Assembly: GCA_035041965.1 (NCBI GenBank) | Contig: JAPYMA010002771.1 | Coordinates: forward strand, 124,001-188,000 | Origin: Anisakis pegreffii | Taxonomy: Eukaryota > Nematoda > Chromadorea > Rhabditida > Anisakidae | Reading direction: 5' to 3' | DNA length: 64,000 nucleotides | In this document: one piece after another, positions 1 to 13,652 of the stretch | Position numbering within the stretch: the first letter of the stretch is position 1 | Layout: the number at the start of each line of letters is the position of its first letter | The notes under the pieces: generated by a model | What the model was told of the DNA's origin: nothing | Seen by the model: only the letters and a program-made list of their open reading frames with translations | Database searches by the model: none | Made by a program: the position numbers and the translations under genes

Positions 1-637
1 CGATAGAAAGCAATTCTCTAATCAAATGTTCTATTGCCTAATTAGATTAATATCGCCAAACGTCTTCACCCGCCGGGATTGCGGCAATTCGACTGGCATA
101 CATCTTGCTATGCCCCTTCATCATCTGCACTTTATGGTAGCCTGCTGCGTCCCAGCATTTACCTAAAACAACCCATGCTCAATGAAAACATCTGATCGTG
201 AGCCAGCCACAAAATCCGTTGATAAGTAAATACCATTTTTTGACGAATCCATAATCATCTCAAGCAAATTTTAGATAAATTTTCTCTACCATTAGTACGA
301 GGTCCTTAAAATCGCTGACTTCGGCTGCTTCCATAGCCAATACAATTTAAATTTATCTGATCATGACTTTGAAATTTGTCACCGCAACTTTAAGTGATGC
401 TGCTGATCTAAAGCTTTGGTTTAAACTTTGTTTATTGACTAATTGAATGAACTAATCTGAAATAATAAGATACCAAAATAGTAGATGAACGGAACAGCAG
501 CCCACATGTATTTGTGATCCCAAACAGCTTTGCGTAAGAAGTAAGTGATCGTAAAGGTGCCCATAGTTACGTGCTCACAAAATACAATGAGTGAATAATC
601 TGAAATGAACATCAAATAATAAGCCACAAAGAGACAC
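1..637. other. Left edge, no identified gene
   Basis: No coding region of a recognisable family is seen here. An AATAAA on the minus strand (plus positions 431-436) could be the poly(A) signal of the small minus-strand gene that ends at 638. A second minus-strand open frame overlaps from 759 down to 439 and stops just before that signal, so an alternative 3' end or a second product is possible but unsupported. Confidence 0.3.
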
Positions 638-841
638 CTAATGCTGTTGATTCTGTTGTCGAATTGGACCATCTGAGGCGTCATCTTCATCGCGAAGAAA
701 TTTATCAAGAACTGATTTGCGACCGTTCTTTTTCCACTCTCTCGTGTGATTCCAGTCAATTAGTATAACTGTGGCAGCTATCAAAGGACCGATGTATAGG
801 GTCATGCGATTCCGTACATGATACCAAAGGTTCTCCACCAT
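638..841 (-). CDS. Small single-TM protein, possibly a complex I accessory subunit
   Basis: An uninterrupted 67-residue frame beginning at an ATG (MVENLW...). It has a short amphipathic start, one hydrophobic segment at about residues 11-25 (ending ATVILIDW), then a basic patch (HTREWKKNGRKS) and an acidic, glutamine-rich tail. This layout, including the KS-x-L-x-x-F run after the membrane segment, is reminiscent of the small mitochondrial NADH dehydrogenase subunit NDUFB1 (MNLL). The resemblance is weak and by eye only. It may equally be another small mitochondrial inner-membrane protein or a chance frame. No introns are needed. Confidence 0.35.
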   Translation of the reverse strand: MVENLWYHVRNRMTLYIGPLIAATVILIDWNHTREWKKNGRKSVLDKFLRDEDDASDGPIRQQNQQH

Positions 842-853
842 TATGTCCAACAA

Positions 854-3800
854 ATAAATATTTATTTACTCATTCGTACGATTAGCAAATAGAACGAATA
901 AGGGAACAGAATTATTCGTAGTAACGAATGTGCTCCCCCAACGATAGTTGAAAGGAGAAGAAAGTTATCATGTCAAGCATGCAATAACACATAACGGCAT
1001 CATCATCATATCATTAATTTAGTTGGCATCGAACAGAAAGAGAATAAATGATAATTCACGTGCATTTTTCAAACTGCTACTGCTAACTGTTCATCAGGAT
1101 TTTATCACGGATATAAACCCGATCTTGTTGGATGGAACGGATCGGAGTCTGCATTTAAAGATTCCAAGTGATTTGGAGGGGACAGTATTTTCTGCAATGA
1201 CGTAGACCAAAATCATGGGACAAAAATTTTGGGGGCACTAAAGCAACCTGAGTTCGAGGGAGGATTTAGAATTTCAACGAAATGAAACGTGATCATGCTA
1301 AAGGGCCGACAGAAAATTTGTTTACATTACACTGAAGGATTTTTGCTTTAAATCTTCAATTCTTCAGCACCTAACAACTACATCTGACAAACCATTAACT
1401 ATTACTGATCCTCGCCCGCATCAGATGATTCGAGAACAAGCCAAAAACATTCGAAACTTGTCGACGGAACAAATCAATCCACAACTGCACGGATCGTGCA
1501 TTTGACAAGAAGTGATACGGCATATGTCTGTTAACGGATTGCCACGATGCTCAAGTTGCCAAAGATGCTTCAATCTGGTCCAACAAAATAGTAAGAATAC
1601 ATTGGCCCTTGCGAGACTCAGTTCAAGTATCATTTCCTTGCCCGAACGTCTGGGAACTGTTCGATTAAGTACATTTCTTTCTTGTATCAGAGGGCAACAT
1701 GTGGAAGTCTCCTGAGCCGTTTCCACAAACGGTTCAGCTGCCATGAAACACTACTAATCGTAAATGAGAGCGAGATTTTGAAATTTTTTGAGGAGTATTG
1801 TATAGCATACTTCGAATGGACGAAACAACCAACGAAGATTTTGTTATTACTTGTATTGTTACTTTGTCATCTTCTAATTGTAAGCATGTCGTTTTTATTA
1901 CTGTAATTAGTATGCAACTGTTTTCTGTTATTGTTATTCTTACTGCTGATCGTTTGTCATTGTCATCATTAGCATTACTACTGTTAAGCAAATTATTATT
2001 TCTAGTTTAGTCAGTACTGATGTTACGATGAACATTATCGCACTCATTATTGATATCGTTTTGACGTGTGCTTAATCTGTGTGAAGTTAGGGCAGTTCAA
2101 CAGATAGAAGGTGTGCAACAACAATTATGTGACATATAAACACATAACTTGTAAACTCGTCATAGTTTTTGCTGATTAATTCAGAAATTACGATTGAAAT
2201 CAGAATGAACCATTGGCGAACGACATTTTGCATCGACACTGCCAGCAGTCGGTCGGTACAGCGACTTGCCGAATGGGAAGTCCGAAAAGGATGGGTTGAA
2301 CAGATTATTTTCACGATATGGTCCCATAGCGGTTTTGCGCTCAAACTTGATCAGCACTGATTAATTTTGGATTCCAATCCCAGATCGGATTTCAGTTCCA
2401 GATTGTTGTAGTACACAGTGGTGTTAATACAATGTGCAGCATACATACATAGACGAAAATAACGTTCTGTTGCAAAGAAATATATTCAATAATAATTCGA
2501 AGAGACATGTCGCAAAGTAATTTGAGAGAAAATTTCAAAACAAATTTTGCGAAAAATAATTTACAAAAACTTTCGAAATATTTTCAAAAAATATTCCGAA
2601 ATCGTGTAGCAACTCTGCAACAAACTTTTTTGAAAAATGCTCGAGGAGCCGATGATTCGCCAAAAACTACCGTAACCCAAAAAATAACTACTAATTTGAT
2701 CAAAACGGCTATTTTGATCAAAATTGGGATAATTGATCAAAATGGTAATACTAAAAGATCGGTCGAATATCTACTACTAAGACACTGCTAACATAAGCAT
2801 TTGTAAAGAGATCGGTTTAAACTGAAGAAATTAATCGTAAATAAGGTGTGAATGAGAGCCTTATGAAATTTTTACGTTTGATTGAGGATTGTTTCATTTT
2901 ATTAGATTTCTTTACGCTCACTGGGATGTCGAGATGAAATAAATCATCAACGAACTGATTGCAGCAGTGGTGCTGATTAAACGAGTTTTGACTTCAAAAT
3001 TTTTCGATGTTTCGGAACTTAAGCAAATTCCATAAGTTCTGTGGTATTTCATCCTCATTCAGTTTTGTTTGCATTCCTTTAATTCAGTATTCAATCGTTA
3101 TCACAGAGATCAATTGACGCATAATACACGCATAATTGAATCGCCCCGCTATAAGTCTTCAAAAATGTAGTTAGATCTCTACAGACAAACATTTTTCAAT
3201 CAGGAAATTTTATCTGTGTTTTTCTGCGCTTTCAAGGATTTCATAATTCCCTTTTTCTGTACAATTTATGTATTTTACTGATAGTTTATGATCTCTGTAC
3301 CCGATGATAGCAACAATAGAAAGGTTATTAGATATAGCTGATTAGCAACTGGCCTGAAGAGAACCGTTTAGAGAGCCCAGGAAATTGTGCAGAGAGTACT
3401 TCCTAAAATGAAGCAATGAATTTCCTTTCTTGAACAAGTTTTAAAATCTCGAAATTTTCATTCGGCAAAGCGTATATTATAATCGTACTCAATTTAGTGT
3501 TAAACAATTATTGAGAATTTATTTGCACGTTAAATTCACGCTATTTTAAAAATTATCTCGTAAAATATCATCAATCTGGAATCTATCGTTTTTTGACTTA
3601 TAAACTTCTGAAAAACTATAATTGTTGATGGAAAATATACTACGAAACTGGAATGCAAGAGCTCTATGAAGACGTCAGTGTGTTGCAGTTGACGTCAATC
3701 GCAAGGGATCATCTCTATCTTTCTACATAATTGAATCGCTCTATAATCAGCTGATCATATCTCAATTTAGATGATTGAATCAGTTCTAACGTCAAAAAAA

Positions 3801-6159
3801 AGGAAATAGTAAAAAGCATTTCCTGCGGATCAGCATCACCCAACCACTTAATTACACATTTATTTATGAGCATCCGGATTATCTTTAGCAAATTATCGTG
3901 ATTAATACGAATCGATTGGTTGAAATGTTATCGGTTTGGGAGGTGTGGCGGAAAAGCAAAGGTGCGTCATTAATGATAACAAATAATTGATTGAATGAAC
4001 AAAAGATTAATACCTCAGGTATTAACCAACTGAAATATGAAGGCATTTAATATGTTGCATTTGTTTACTACGAAGGGTCAATGATTGTCAATTTAAGTGA
4101 CAGTTTTTCCAGTCTGGATGGTTGCTTAGGGTTGTGGTGCTATTTTATTGTGCACAAATAACACAACGAAACGAGCGGAATCAGTGCCGATGATATAATT
4201 TAACATGTGAAACCTGAAATTGAGTCTAGTTTCGGAACATAAATGTATACATCATTTCATTTTCATTCGATTCTTATTGCAAGATTTGAAATCTTGAAGC
4301 GTTCAATTAAAAAAGCTGATTAGATCATTATTCTGTTTTCTTGTGTGGACGCAACTCAATATCAACCTCCTGTTAATGATATGTTTATCGTTTGCTGCAA
4401 ATTTATTCCAGTGCCGTCATAAACGTTACTAGTCAGGCAATAATCAGTGGTAGTCTTCACAATGTAGTTGCTCTATTACAGTGCTATTTTCGAGTGATGA
4501 ATTAATTATGAGGAGACAGTTACTTTTGGTGTATGTCTATTTATGCCGCACATATTCCGAATCAGAAATCAAAGAATTAGTGATAAAAACCATTCTAAAA
4601 TGTGATACACGGAGCCACTTCGTGACTGCATTCGAGATTTATGTATTCAGATACCTTTTGCCATTCATTACCTTAATGTTTCAATCAACGTTCACCATAC
4701 TCAAGCAAGCATAGGCAGATTCAAGAGCATGAAGGCAGATTTGACGACTAAGAAAACGCTCTCCTCTAAGTACCACCCATCTTTTGCGGATATTATTAAC
4801 AACAGCAAATCTATGCTAATCACGTATCACTCATGCATCTCTATTGTTCAGTGTTCCACTTTCACTCTAATGCATTTCATTCACTGTTCACCATTCACCA
4901 TTATCGTGTCCTACTAATAAAGCATAAATGACATCTTCAACAATCAAATACCTGCCACGTTTCGTTCCATTCTCACTAGATTTATAGTGGCACGTCAATA
5001 GTTGCTGCCTTCCATTTTTTGTGCCAAAAACTACCTTCGCTCCTTAATGAGTTGATTTGTTGATGTGTTCGATGGTTGACTATTGTTCTTAGCATTTCAT
5101 GGAATTTTTGAACTTACTTTAGCTTATAATTTAGCAATACGAATGTCGTTCATACGAACTGATTGCTGTCGATCGATGCGCTGCTCTTTATCACTGCCAA
5201 ACTCATCAATTCCTTTGGAAATTTGTGAAAATTTCTGTCGTACATGCTTGAATTTGTACTCTGATAATTGTTTTTCGAATAGCTTTGACTAATTGAAATG
5301 CACACCGCAAGGTTTGTCAATTGACTCGTCAACGCATCTTATATCACGGAATTCTCTCTGCTGATACCATATACTCTTATCAGCAATTGACATTTTACTC
5401 ATTCCACGAGTCTGCTTTTCCGGAAATGCTCACGTCTGCTTGATTGAATTTCATAGAAATGAGATAACTGAAAACAAAAGATATGAAGCAAAATATCATA
5501 TTGCATTAAAGCATCATGTAGAGCACTTCCTTTATCCACCGGGCGTAATAAACGAGCTGTAATAACTACCACTGTCCGCTTATTCTATCAAATCAGAGCA
5601 TCCTAACATCTACGACATCTTTCCTCATTTCATTCATGTTTTTAGCATAAAGCATAGAAAAACACACTGACGAAAGATCAATGTTGAATTATCTGCATTG
5701 AAGTCAATTTAGTCTAATCGAAGTCGATCTTTACGTCAGCTAATTGAATCTTCATCACTTCATCTAGATTTTAGTCGAAGCTTCGATTTGAACTTCGGCT
5801 TAGGCTCCGTTTTGGTTGCTGACTAATGCGAAATGATTGGTGCAGTTTACCCGGAAACGACACAGGTAATATTGCACGCAAAGGATCGAACATAGAATTT
5901 GGTTGAAGCTTTTATAGAGGATATTCTTTTATGTGTTCATGTTTTGCATGCGAGCACGGTTCCGAGGCAACGATTGGTTTGTGTAAAGCAACTCGATGAT
6001 GATTCTTTGTTTGTTTAGCACTTTCAGACAGACGATAGCAACCTAAACAGAGTGGATATCTGAAACGATCACAATCAGGTGTTTCGAGTCAATCAAATGT
6101 ACTTTCTGTTGCTGGTCAGCAACCATTACTGATCATCAACTTGACTTGGACAGAGATTG
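854..6159. other. Intergenic, nothing firmly recognised
   Basis: Only short open frames are seen, none with a family signature. At 1421-1744 both strands are open for 70-107 codons and the plus frame has a CSSCQRC-like cysteine cluster; it could be a decayed transposon piece but is not assigned. At 2690-2750 there are several copies of the palindromic word TTGATCAA. The rest is AT-rich sequence without clear exons. Confidence 0.3.
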
Positions 6160-6405
6160 ATGAACAAGTTGAATATAACAACGAAACTGTTGCACAGCAA
6201 TTTTGGTTACGACTCAACGTCTACGATTACAACATCAAATAACGAAACCATAGCTATTACTGCAGACACTTCTACCATTGATTACATCAGCAACGACGCT
6301 AATATCAGTTCTGCGAGTGGTATGCCAAGAATTCTGTTTGCTGGAGGAGTTGGTCAAAGGGATTTGCTACGTGCCGACACCCTTCCGAATATTTCCAGAG
6401 CCGAG
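6160..6405 (+). CDS. Candidate 5' exon of the K2P channel
   Basis: An ATG-initiated frame of 82 codons rich in Ser, Thr and Asn, ending ...LPNISRAE at a possible donor (GAG|GTTTGC) in phase 0. The first secure exon of the downstream channel starts in phase 0 at 9032, so this exon would splice in frame across a 2.6-kb intron and give a long cytosolic N-terminus. THIK channels normally have a short N-terminus, and an alternative tiny first exon exists: ATG at 8883, four codons (MNQL), donor GTAATG at 8895, also phase 0. The sequence cannot decide between them; both could be alternative starts. Confidence 0.4.
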
Positions 6406-9031
6406 GTTTGCTGTCTTTTCAGTTCTTTGGTTGCATGCTTGCTGTTTCAAGTTCATATGCTCTCAGTATGATCAGCTCACTCATAAGAATGAATATGTTG
6501 TGAATTGTTGAACACTCGCGCAGTTTATCATCCATTTACTGAACATCGTCCACTAACACTATTTGCCGTGTCACATATTCTCATTGGCATGTATCGTTGA
6601 ATATTCCCCGTTCTAAATTATCAAATAATATATCAATCGTTTTACAGTAATGTGTGTAATGAGCTGATTCAGGCACGAAACCCTACCATAGGCGTCATTG
6701 AAATTTTGTTGAATTAACGAAGCACTATCGAGTACTACTCTAAGGAGCACTGCGTTAATTGACATTGTTGCCATCGTGATAATATCTCCATCGCACGTAA
6801 TTACATGCAGTTCTTTTGGTAACAAGCAATTATTTATAATCCAACAGGCAAAATCTCTTCACAGCGACTTCGTTTGCTATAAATTCTTGCGCTGCTTGCT
6901 GGTAGCATGCATCAGTTCGAGGGATTAATCAGTGAATGTGTTGAAGATGAGGTTTACACTTGCATAATACTCCGAGATTTATATCAAAAAAAAATTCAGA
7001 TTCGTATGATGATAACAACTTCAGAACCAACGCGTTTGCCATAATGTTTACGATCCTAATAGCAGGTGATATATGTCTTAGAACGATGTTTTTCAAGCAT
7101 AATAAAATATGTTTGAGAAATTGACATGAGAGATTTTGAAAAAGTACGAATTGTTCCTCATAAAACTGCAAATGAACGCAGAATAGTAGGGCTGAAATAA
7201 GTTGGCTGAGACCATTCCTAAAACCACTGAAATTGCTCTCGGAAAATTTTGTTGGCTTTTCTGTTGCACGTACATTCCTGCAATTTCTAAGGTTTCATTG
7301 ATGAGATGCAGTTAGGACGGAAACCTTACAGCGAAGTGATGAAAATCAGAGAATTATTCACTTCTTGCGATCAAAATCCGGAATAGTTTACTGTAACGTT
7401 GATATGTATCAAATAAAAACTACCACAGAATTTGAGCACTTGAGTAGTGTTGCCTAATATATACAAATTTTCATGGGTCTTACCGATGAACTCATTTATC
7501 GGTAAGAACGGTACTGGAACGGTCTTCTGTCTTGTAATTTTGTGCTTGATGTAATCAAGGTGATAATCAAATTAAAGGGGATAATCAAATTTCTACGCAT
7601 TCGTGAGCCATAATCACATATGGAAATACGATCAACATAGTGAAGTACAGCTGAGAGTTTATTCATGGTTGCCAGGCAACGCATTTTCAGGCGAACAGTA
7701 GGTGAATTGAGAATGTCGTTCGTGAGAAATAAACCTCGGAATGAAATGAACGATCACAAACAAGGAAAAATGCATCAGAAGTGACAGTTATAAAAATGAT
7801 TTTGAAATGGAAAGTCTACGGTATGCAGGCGTTGAACAGTGGTTGAGTTTTTGTGAGTTGCGATCGCGGTTTTTAGAATTGAATGAAGTTTGAAAATTGT
7901 TCGAAGACTCGGTTCAGATTCAAGGCACGCATTGTAAGTCACTCGCCGTTCAGCCCTCTTTGCGCACGCAATTTCAGTGGAACATTTTGATCAGTGATCT
8001 TTGAAGACTGGAAATATACTGTCGAATCGAAGGCAAGTGACGCAAACAGCAAACATGACATTCATTGTTATCAAGTACGCTTAACAATAACTGACTGCAA
8101 TCGATTTAAGGACACGCGCTTCAAATCGATTTTATTTTTGTCAGCAAAAGACACTTATTCAAGGTGCACCATCATGAATGTAGGGAATGTTTTCTTACAA
8201 TTAGGAAAATGGTCATATCATCACAAAATATTCTATGGAAGTTGTTGCTGTTAATCAATAGCATCACATTAAATTATTTCTCGTGAACAATTGAGCAATA
8301 TGGATTAGACTTGATTATCAATTGGTGTTTGTAAAACAACACGATGATCTGTATGATATTTTGATCCAAAGTCAAAACAAGCCTGTCACTCCTTTCTTGA
8401 AAAAATTTATACCTGCACCACTGAATTGGCAACATGCATTCAACGGATGGTAGATGTTTGACTGACTGAGGCGAACTGAGAGAAAGAAGAGAAAATGCAA
8501 TTTTGGATGGAAATCGTGCGTAGTCGAATATTCAGTACTGCTACGAAGTAGTGAATTAACTTCTAGCAATCCAACTCATCAACTGTCATTCAGTACAATC
8601 TAATGATAATAGCCGTTTGGTTGGAATCGGTTGGTAATTTAGAATCTAGAACATATCTATTCGATCTGAATTTTCGGTATAATTGCGAAAATGGATCTCT
8701 TTAGATTCTGACCGGGAATTTTGGGGGTTCGTAATAAAGCCGCGATTCGGAACTCTGTCGCATTACACTCAAAGCGATTTTTCTTATGAAAACTCATTGT
8801 GGTCATCATTCTTTTGATTGATACTGCTACGATTTGCGCGATAATTTTGGTCGTACTTCAATGGACTGTTGATTAGAATGAGATGAACCAGTTGGTAATG
8901 ATGGTAGGTATGATTGAGTTGCGTGATAAGTCATTGAAAATTGATTCAGCTAACTCAGAATTGGTGAATGTTGCTCGTGTGAAAGACAGACAATGACGAA
9001 TCAATTGATGGTGTGATTAAGTTCGTTTCAG
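6406..9031. other. Intergenic or first intron of the channel gene
   Basis: AT-rich sequence with no exon of a recognised family. If the 6160-6405 exon is real this is the first intron of the channel gene; if the MNQL start at 8883 is used, only 8895-9031 is intron. Confidence 0.35.
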
Positions 9032-12000
9032 ATCGGTTGTTTTGCACGGATTGGTATTCATAACGAGAGCGCTCGATTCATGCTACTCGCCTTCATCCTG
9101 ATACTGTATTTGGGTTTTGGTGCGATTCTGTTCAATTATTTGGAGCGAGAAAATGAGATACAAGAAAAACGAGAAGTTGGTTATTGTTTGTTTATTGAAG
9201 CTAAATTAATCAGTTCAAATTTCTTGACTAAGAAAGTTCATATTCGATTTACACGGGTGAGTTCATTTTTTTGGAATTTCTGGCTGGGAAATGAGTAATT
9301 TATCATCGACGACCTGATGACCATGTGAAGTTTGGTCGTTTTGTTTGCTCCGTTCGAGATGGAGACCTATACCAAAAGTGATGCCACCATTAAGCTTACA
9401 GCTCATATTGGGCTCGACTCCATTCAGAATAATTATAAAGACCACTAAATGCGCAGCCAAAACACCAGCTACGATAGCACTCAAGCGAACAAACAGAATT
9501 TTGTCACTCAGTTTCATCAATATCGCATTATGGATTTGGCTTCAGCAGCTGATTCAACTAGCTACTGTTAGAGACTTACTTCATGCGGGAGAGGAGCTGC
9601 CCAGTTGAACAGATTGTTTATGTGTATATGAAAGCAATCATCTTTTATGCCATCAGCTTAGTATCGCCTCGAAACACAAATCATTTGATTAACAACAAGT
9701 GGTAATTGATTGCTCGCAAAATGATAAAATACATTAGCAAAGCCTTAAACTGACTCAATCCAGTTGTATCTGGTTACCGATGGAGCAGTTCGTGTCTTCA
9801 TTCGTACCCATTTAGCCGGTGGCCTGAGATAAACAAGAGGTCGTTTAATTGGGAGTTGTGGATATCTTCAGTAGATGTATTTCGTCACATCCTTATAACT
9901 TAATATCTGGAGTACGAAGGTGAGCAGTCACAGGAGGAGATCTCGGGGCTAAGCGGTGCTTACATCTAAATGATACGGATAGGAAATCCTGCTGATGAAC
10001 ATTTAAACAGAGTACTCATGAAGAACTCTGATTGCAAAGTAGCCGTAATCAACAAATTAACTGAAAATTCGCAGCCAGTGAGGATCTAATAGAAAATTTT
10101 CGTGCTCAATATCGATTGGCAAAATAAGGAGTCAGCACAAAAACCATTGAACTTGGGAACTGTACTTGAATTTATTGTTCAGATAACTGTGGTCAACTGG
10201 AAGCCACAAACGAATAAATCACTCGATATGTTCCACACTGATAAGAGAGGGATATCTGTAAAATATGTGTGACTAGAACGAGGTGTCATCCTAAAAACTT
10301 ATCTCGTTCAGTTTATGTTCTCAAAAAAGGGTTAAATCGCAGACACTGTTTCAGTTGATTTTGATTCATTTATCTTGTACGTTGACGTCCTGTTCTCTTC
10401 GAATTTAGTCATATGCTGATTTTTTGGATGAACAACACTGTTATCGCTTGAGTGCATCGAATTTTCACGGAAACAGCAACAGTGTTTCTTGGTTAGATTT
10501 AAAAACAACGAAGTGACAGTAAGTAGTTTCAGTATTCGATATTGCTAAAAAATGTGCGTGAATCGTTGTGCAATAATAGCACTGAACAGTGCAAACAACT
10601 GGAACTTCTCCTCGAGCTGAACTCAAATTTAACTTCTGCCGGATTGTTGTATCAAAGTGAACGCTTCGATATTTCTGGATCATTCTTTTTTGCTGGTACT
10701 GTCATTTCGACTATAGGTAAGAATGCATCATCCAATCCTTCTATCTTCGTATGGATCAGTCATCGACTGGGTGAGTGAAGATGCCCTTCCTCTCGTTCAG
10801 CCATTCTTTTAAAAGCGCGAGGGATTTGAGAGTGTCAGGATAGGTTAAAGATTGGCGAGTGCTTCGCAAGAAATCAATCAAGCTATCCTAAGTTATCCAG
10901 CTAGAGGTGTTTCGTGTCCACAAAAAAGGAAAAACCTTTGACGGCAAACTTCACTCATCCAAAGTCATGTCAAACTCAAAGTTGACACTCCAACATGAAC
11001 GTTGAAAGACTCACATTCATAATCACTATTCCTGAATGCTCTACATTCTCAGCATCTAATTCATCAGCTAAGCATTAATTCAGGTTTTGGAATGTCCACC
11101 CCTCGCACGACCATCGGTCGACTCACCACAATTGTCTACGGTGTTTTAGGATGCGCCTGCTGTGTTCTATTTTTTAACTTATTTCTCGAGCGTTTCATCA
11201 CAATTCTAACATATGTGTTGAGGTGAGAGCATGGCAACTCTAAATTTTTGCTGTTCATTATTCGAACAACTTTAATAATTGGTAATCTATGCGCTATTCA
11301 AACTCAGTTATTTTTGAACTATTTTAAAATCTTGTTGAAACGTCCAACTTACAAATCACCACTGTGTTGTGTTACCGAGCAGTATGCGCACTAAAGAGTC
11401 AAACTGTTGTTGTTTTTTTTTCGAAACCACAAACGCGATTCATTTCAGCAAGTGAACGATTGTTTTTTAGATATGTGCATGATCGGAAGGTGAAACGAAG
11501 ACATGAATGCGATGAATCGTTACCAATCCCGTTGTGCGCTCACGAAGTGGGTAATTTGTCGACGTAAGTTAAATGCCCAAATTTAGAGTGTAAATTTGAT
11601 TACAGTTAGGTTTGAACGCTTCGAATGATATTTCGGTGCACATAAAGAGTATCACACGTATCTTGTGCCAGATCAAACGTATGAGGCATTGCACTGAGTT
11701 TGTGCAAATGCTCAAGTGAAGAGCGTTGATTGTTCCTTTGAGTGTTTAGATGGAATTGCTTCTTTAGACGGAAGCTTCACTGCTTACGACTTTCTGAACC
11801 AATTCTTCACAAGCGAATGAATTGGCTGACGATGGTCAGTTCGACATTGATTTGTTGTAACTCAACATGATATTTGTAGTTGTTGAAAAGCTGACCACAA
11901 TCGAGCACTGTAGAGTATGCATGTAGATCACAATCGAACCTTCTTCACACAAGAAATCATTCAGGATTCTATCATCAGTGATTCATTTTCAGCTTTAGCT

Positions 12001-13652
12001 CGCTGAATGGCGTTGAAGAAGGCTGGAAACCATCTGTATATAAAGTATTCGTGATATTATTTGTCATTTGCACAATATTAATGTTTTCGGCAGCGTATTT
12101 TTATTCATCAACTGAGCAATGGACCTACACTGATTCGCTATACTTTTGCTTCACAGGGTAAGTTAGCATTGCTCAAATTTTTCTGGGATGTTCACGATGA
12201 ATATCAGTGAATGCCGAAAATCAATGAGATTCAGTCGCAGAATGTCATCTTTTCAAGGGGTATGTTTCGCTGTAGCACAACGTAGTCTGTGACTGACGTT
12301 AACTGGTACAATTTAAACTTTCACTGCAATCAGTCAATTGATGAACGTATTCTGACCTTTGAATCGACTGTCTTACGAAACATAATTGAGATGTGCTAAA
12401 TCCCCGAGCCTTTCATTATCTCGTATGAAGTTCAGTATTTCTTTTAAACTTCGCTCGCCCACTGAATGATACAAACTTACACGTCTCTAACATAACACAT
12501 CCATAACAGTCACCATTTGAAATGGAAGACAAAGCAAGCATTGATTTCGTTAAGAAATTGAATAATCGGTTCAGAGGATGGAAATGTCGTTGTTTACAGC
12601 TGAATAGGATACTTATTATGTTGAAATTAAAATTGTGAAATGAGGTTTACAGATTTGCAACGATCGGATTCGGTGATTTTGTACCATATCAAGGATCGGA
12701 CTTTGATTGTTCGCATAATTTAGTGCAGATTGCAAATTTTTTGCTATTATCATTGGGCGCATGTTGTATGTATTGTTTGTTCAATGTTTCGAGTATCGTG
12801 ATAAGGCAGTTGCTCAACTGGCTTATCAGACAAATTAATATCAAAACTGGCGACACAGTGTTTTGTTGCAAAACCAAACCGAAACGCTACATGGGACTTG
12901 GATTGCGTCCTCCTGCAGGTGAATAACCCTGTTCAGTTATTGTCCGTCGATAGTATTTTCACTTCACATTTGAAACATAGCGAATATTTAAATTGACTAC
13001 AGTAAACTACACCTCGTAGTGATAATTTTCGGCTTTACTCTTACAGCAACGAGTATCTGTGCTGAAATTTTATGTTGCTCATCGATAACCTAATGCGATA
13101 CTTTAGAGGCATTTAATAGTGAAAGGAGGATATGACATTATTAAGTAATGATAATCGTTCTGAGATCCTCTTAAAGAAACCTTAATAAACACACTGGTTG
13201 AGTCTTTATTGGAAAATTAATTAGCATTATGTGAAAATAGGATGCTTTCCGCAAGAGGGATTGATGTATTCTGCTAATAATATGCTGGCATCGAATATAA
13301 GCTTGTTTTTTTTTGATTTTTTTACGGGAGACAGATTCTCTTGTTAAGTGAATAATAATGCACTGATTGCCAAGGATATACACTCATTAAACCGACGAAT
13401 AGAGCGTATTGAACACGATTTGTCATGTTTTTATTTTGAGGTTATGATGGACGGGAAAGAAATGCAATAAATGAGAACGGTGAAGGCCTTCAATCGTTGA
13501 AGGATTTCTTGATGAGTAACCGCAACAGTGTCGTTCTTCTGCAGACACAACTGATTAAAAGTGCAGCTAAGAATACCCCAAATGAAGAAAAGATCTCAGC
13601 AAATCGAGTTGGTCCGATGGGAATGCTGAATGAAACTTTTGGTGATGTTTGA
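9032..13652 (+). CDS. Two-pore domain K+ channel, THIK (KCNK12/13) type
   Basis: Forms background potassium leak at the plasma membrane, as a dimer in this family. Exons: 9032-9175, 10533-10716, 11084-11222, 11471-11563, 11993-12157, 12653-12918 and 13441-13652; all phases join, giving 400 residues before any 5' exon, against 408 in human THIK-1. In order: NESARFMLLAFILILYLGFG begins M1; an extracellular cap with CNNST and NSNLT glycosylation sites; pore 1 TVISTIGFG, split across an intron at the first Gly; M2 (LGCACCVLFFNLFLER); a basic loop; M3 (GWKPSVYKVFVILFVICT); pore 2 FATIGFGDF; M4 ending LFNVSSIVIRQLLNWLIR; and a tail with SLKDFLMSNRNSVVLLQTQL matching the THIK C-terminal motif. Both selectivity filters are intact. 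The last intron uses a TTTTGAG acceptor. The first coding exon is uncertain (see 6160-6405). In nematodes these are TWK channels; I do not assign a number. Confidence 0.93.
9263..9517 (-). CDS. Antisense ORF inside a channel intron
   Basis: An ATG-initiated frame of 84 codons on the strand opposite the K2P gene, wholly inside its 9176-10532 intron. It starts MKLSDKILFVRLSAIVAG and has a strong hydrophobic stretch at about residues 5-32, then a polar tail rich in His and Gln. It could be an exon of a nested membrane-protein gene or a chance frame. No splice partner and no family was recognised. Confidence 0.2.
   Translation of the reverse strand: MKLSDKILFVRLSAIVAGVLAAHLVVFIIILNGVEPNMSCKLNGGITFGIGLHLERSKQNDQTSHGHQVVDDKLLISQPEIPKK

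Noticed and set aside
1421..1744. Overlapping open frames on both strands with several cysteines
   Set aside because: Neither frame continues through credible splice sites and the cysteine spacing fits no zinc finger; may be transposon debris but cannot be supported.
2507..2791. 94-codon plus frame rich in Lys, Asn and Gln
   Set aside because: Composition simply reflects AT-rich sequence with repeated TTTTGATCAAAA-type words; no domain and no splice context.
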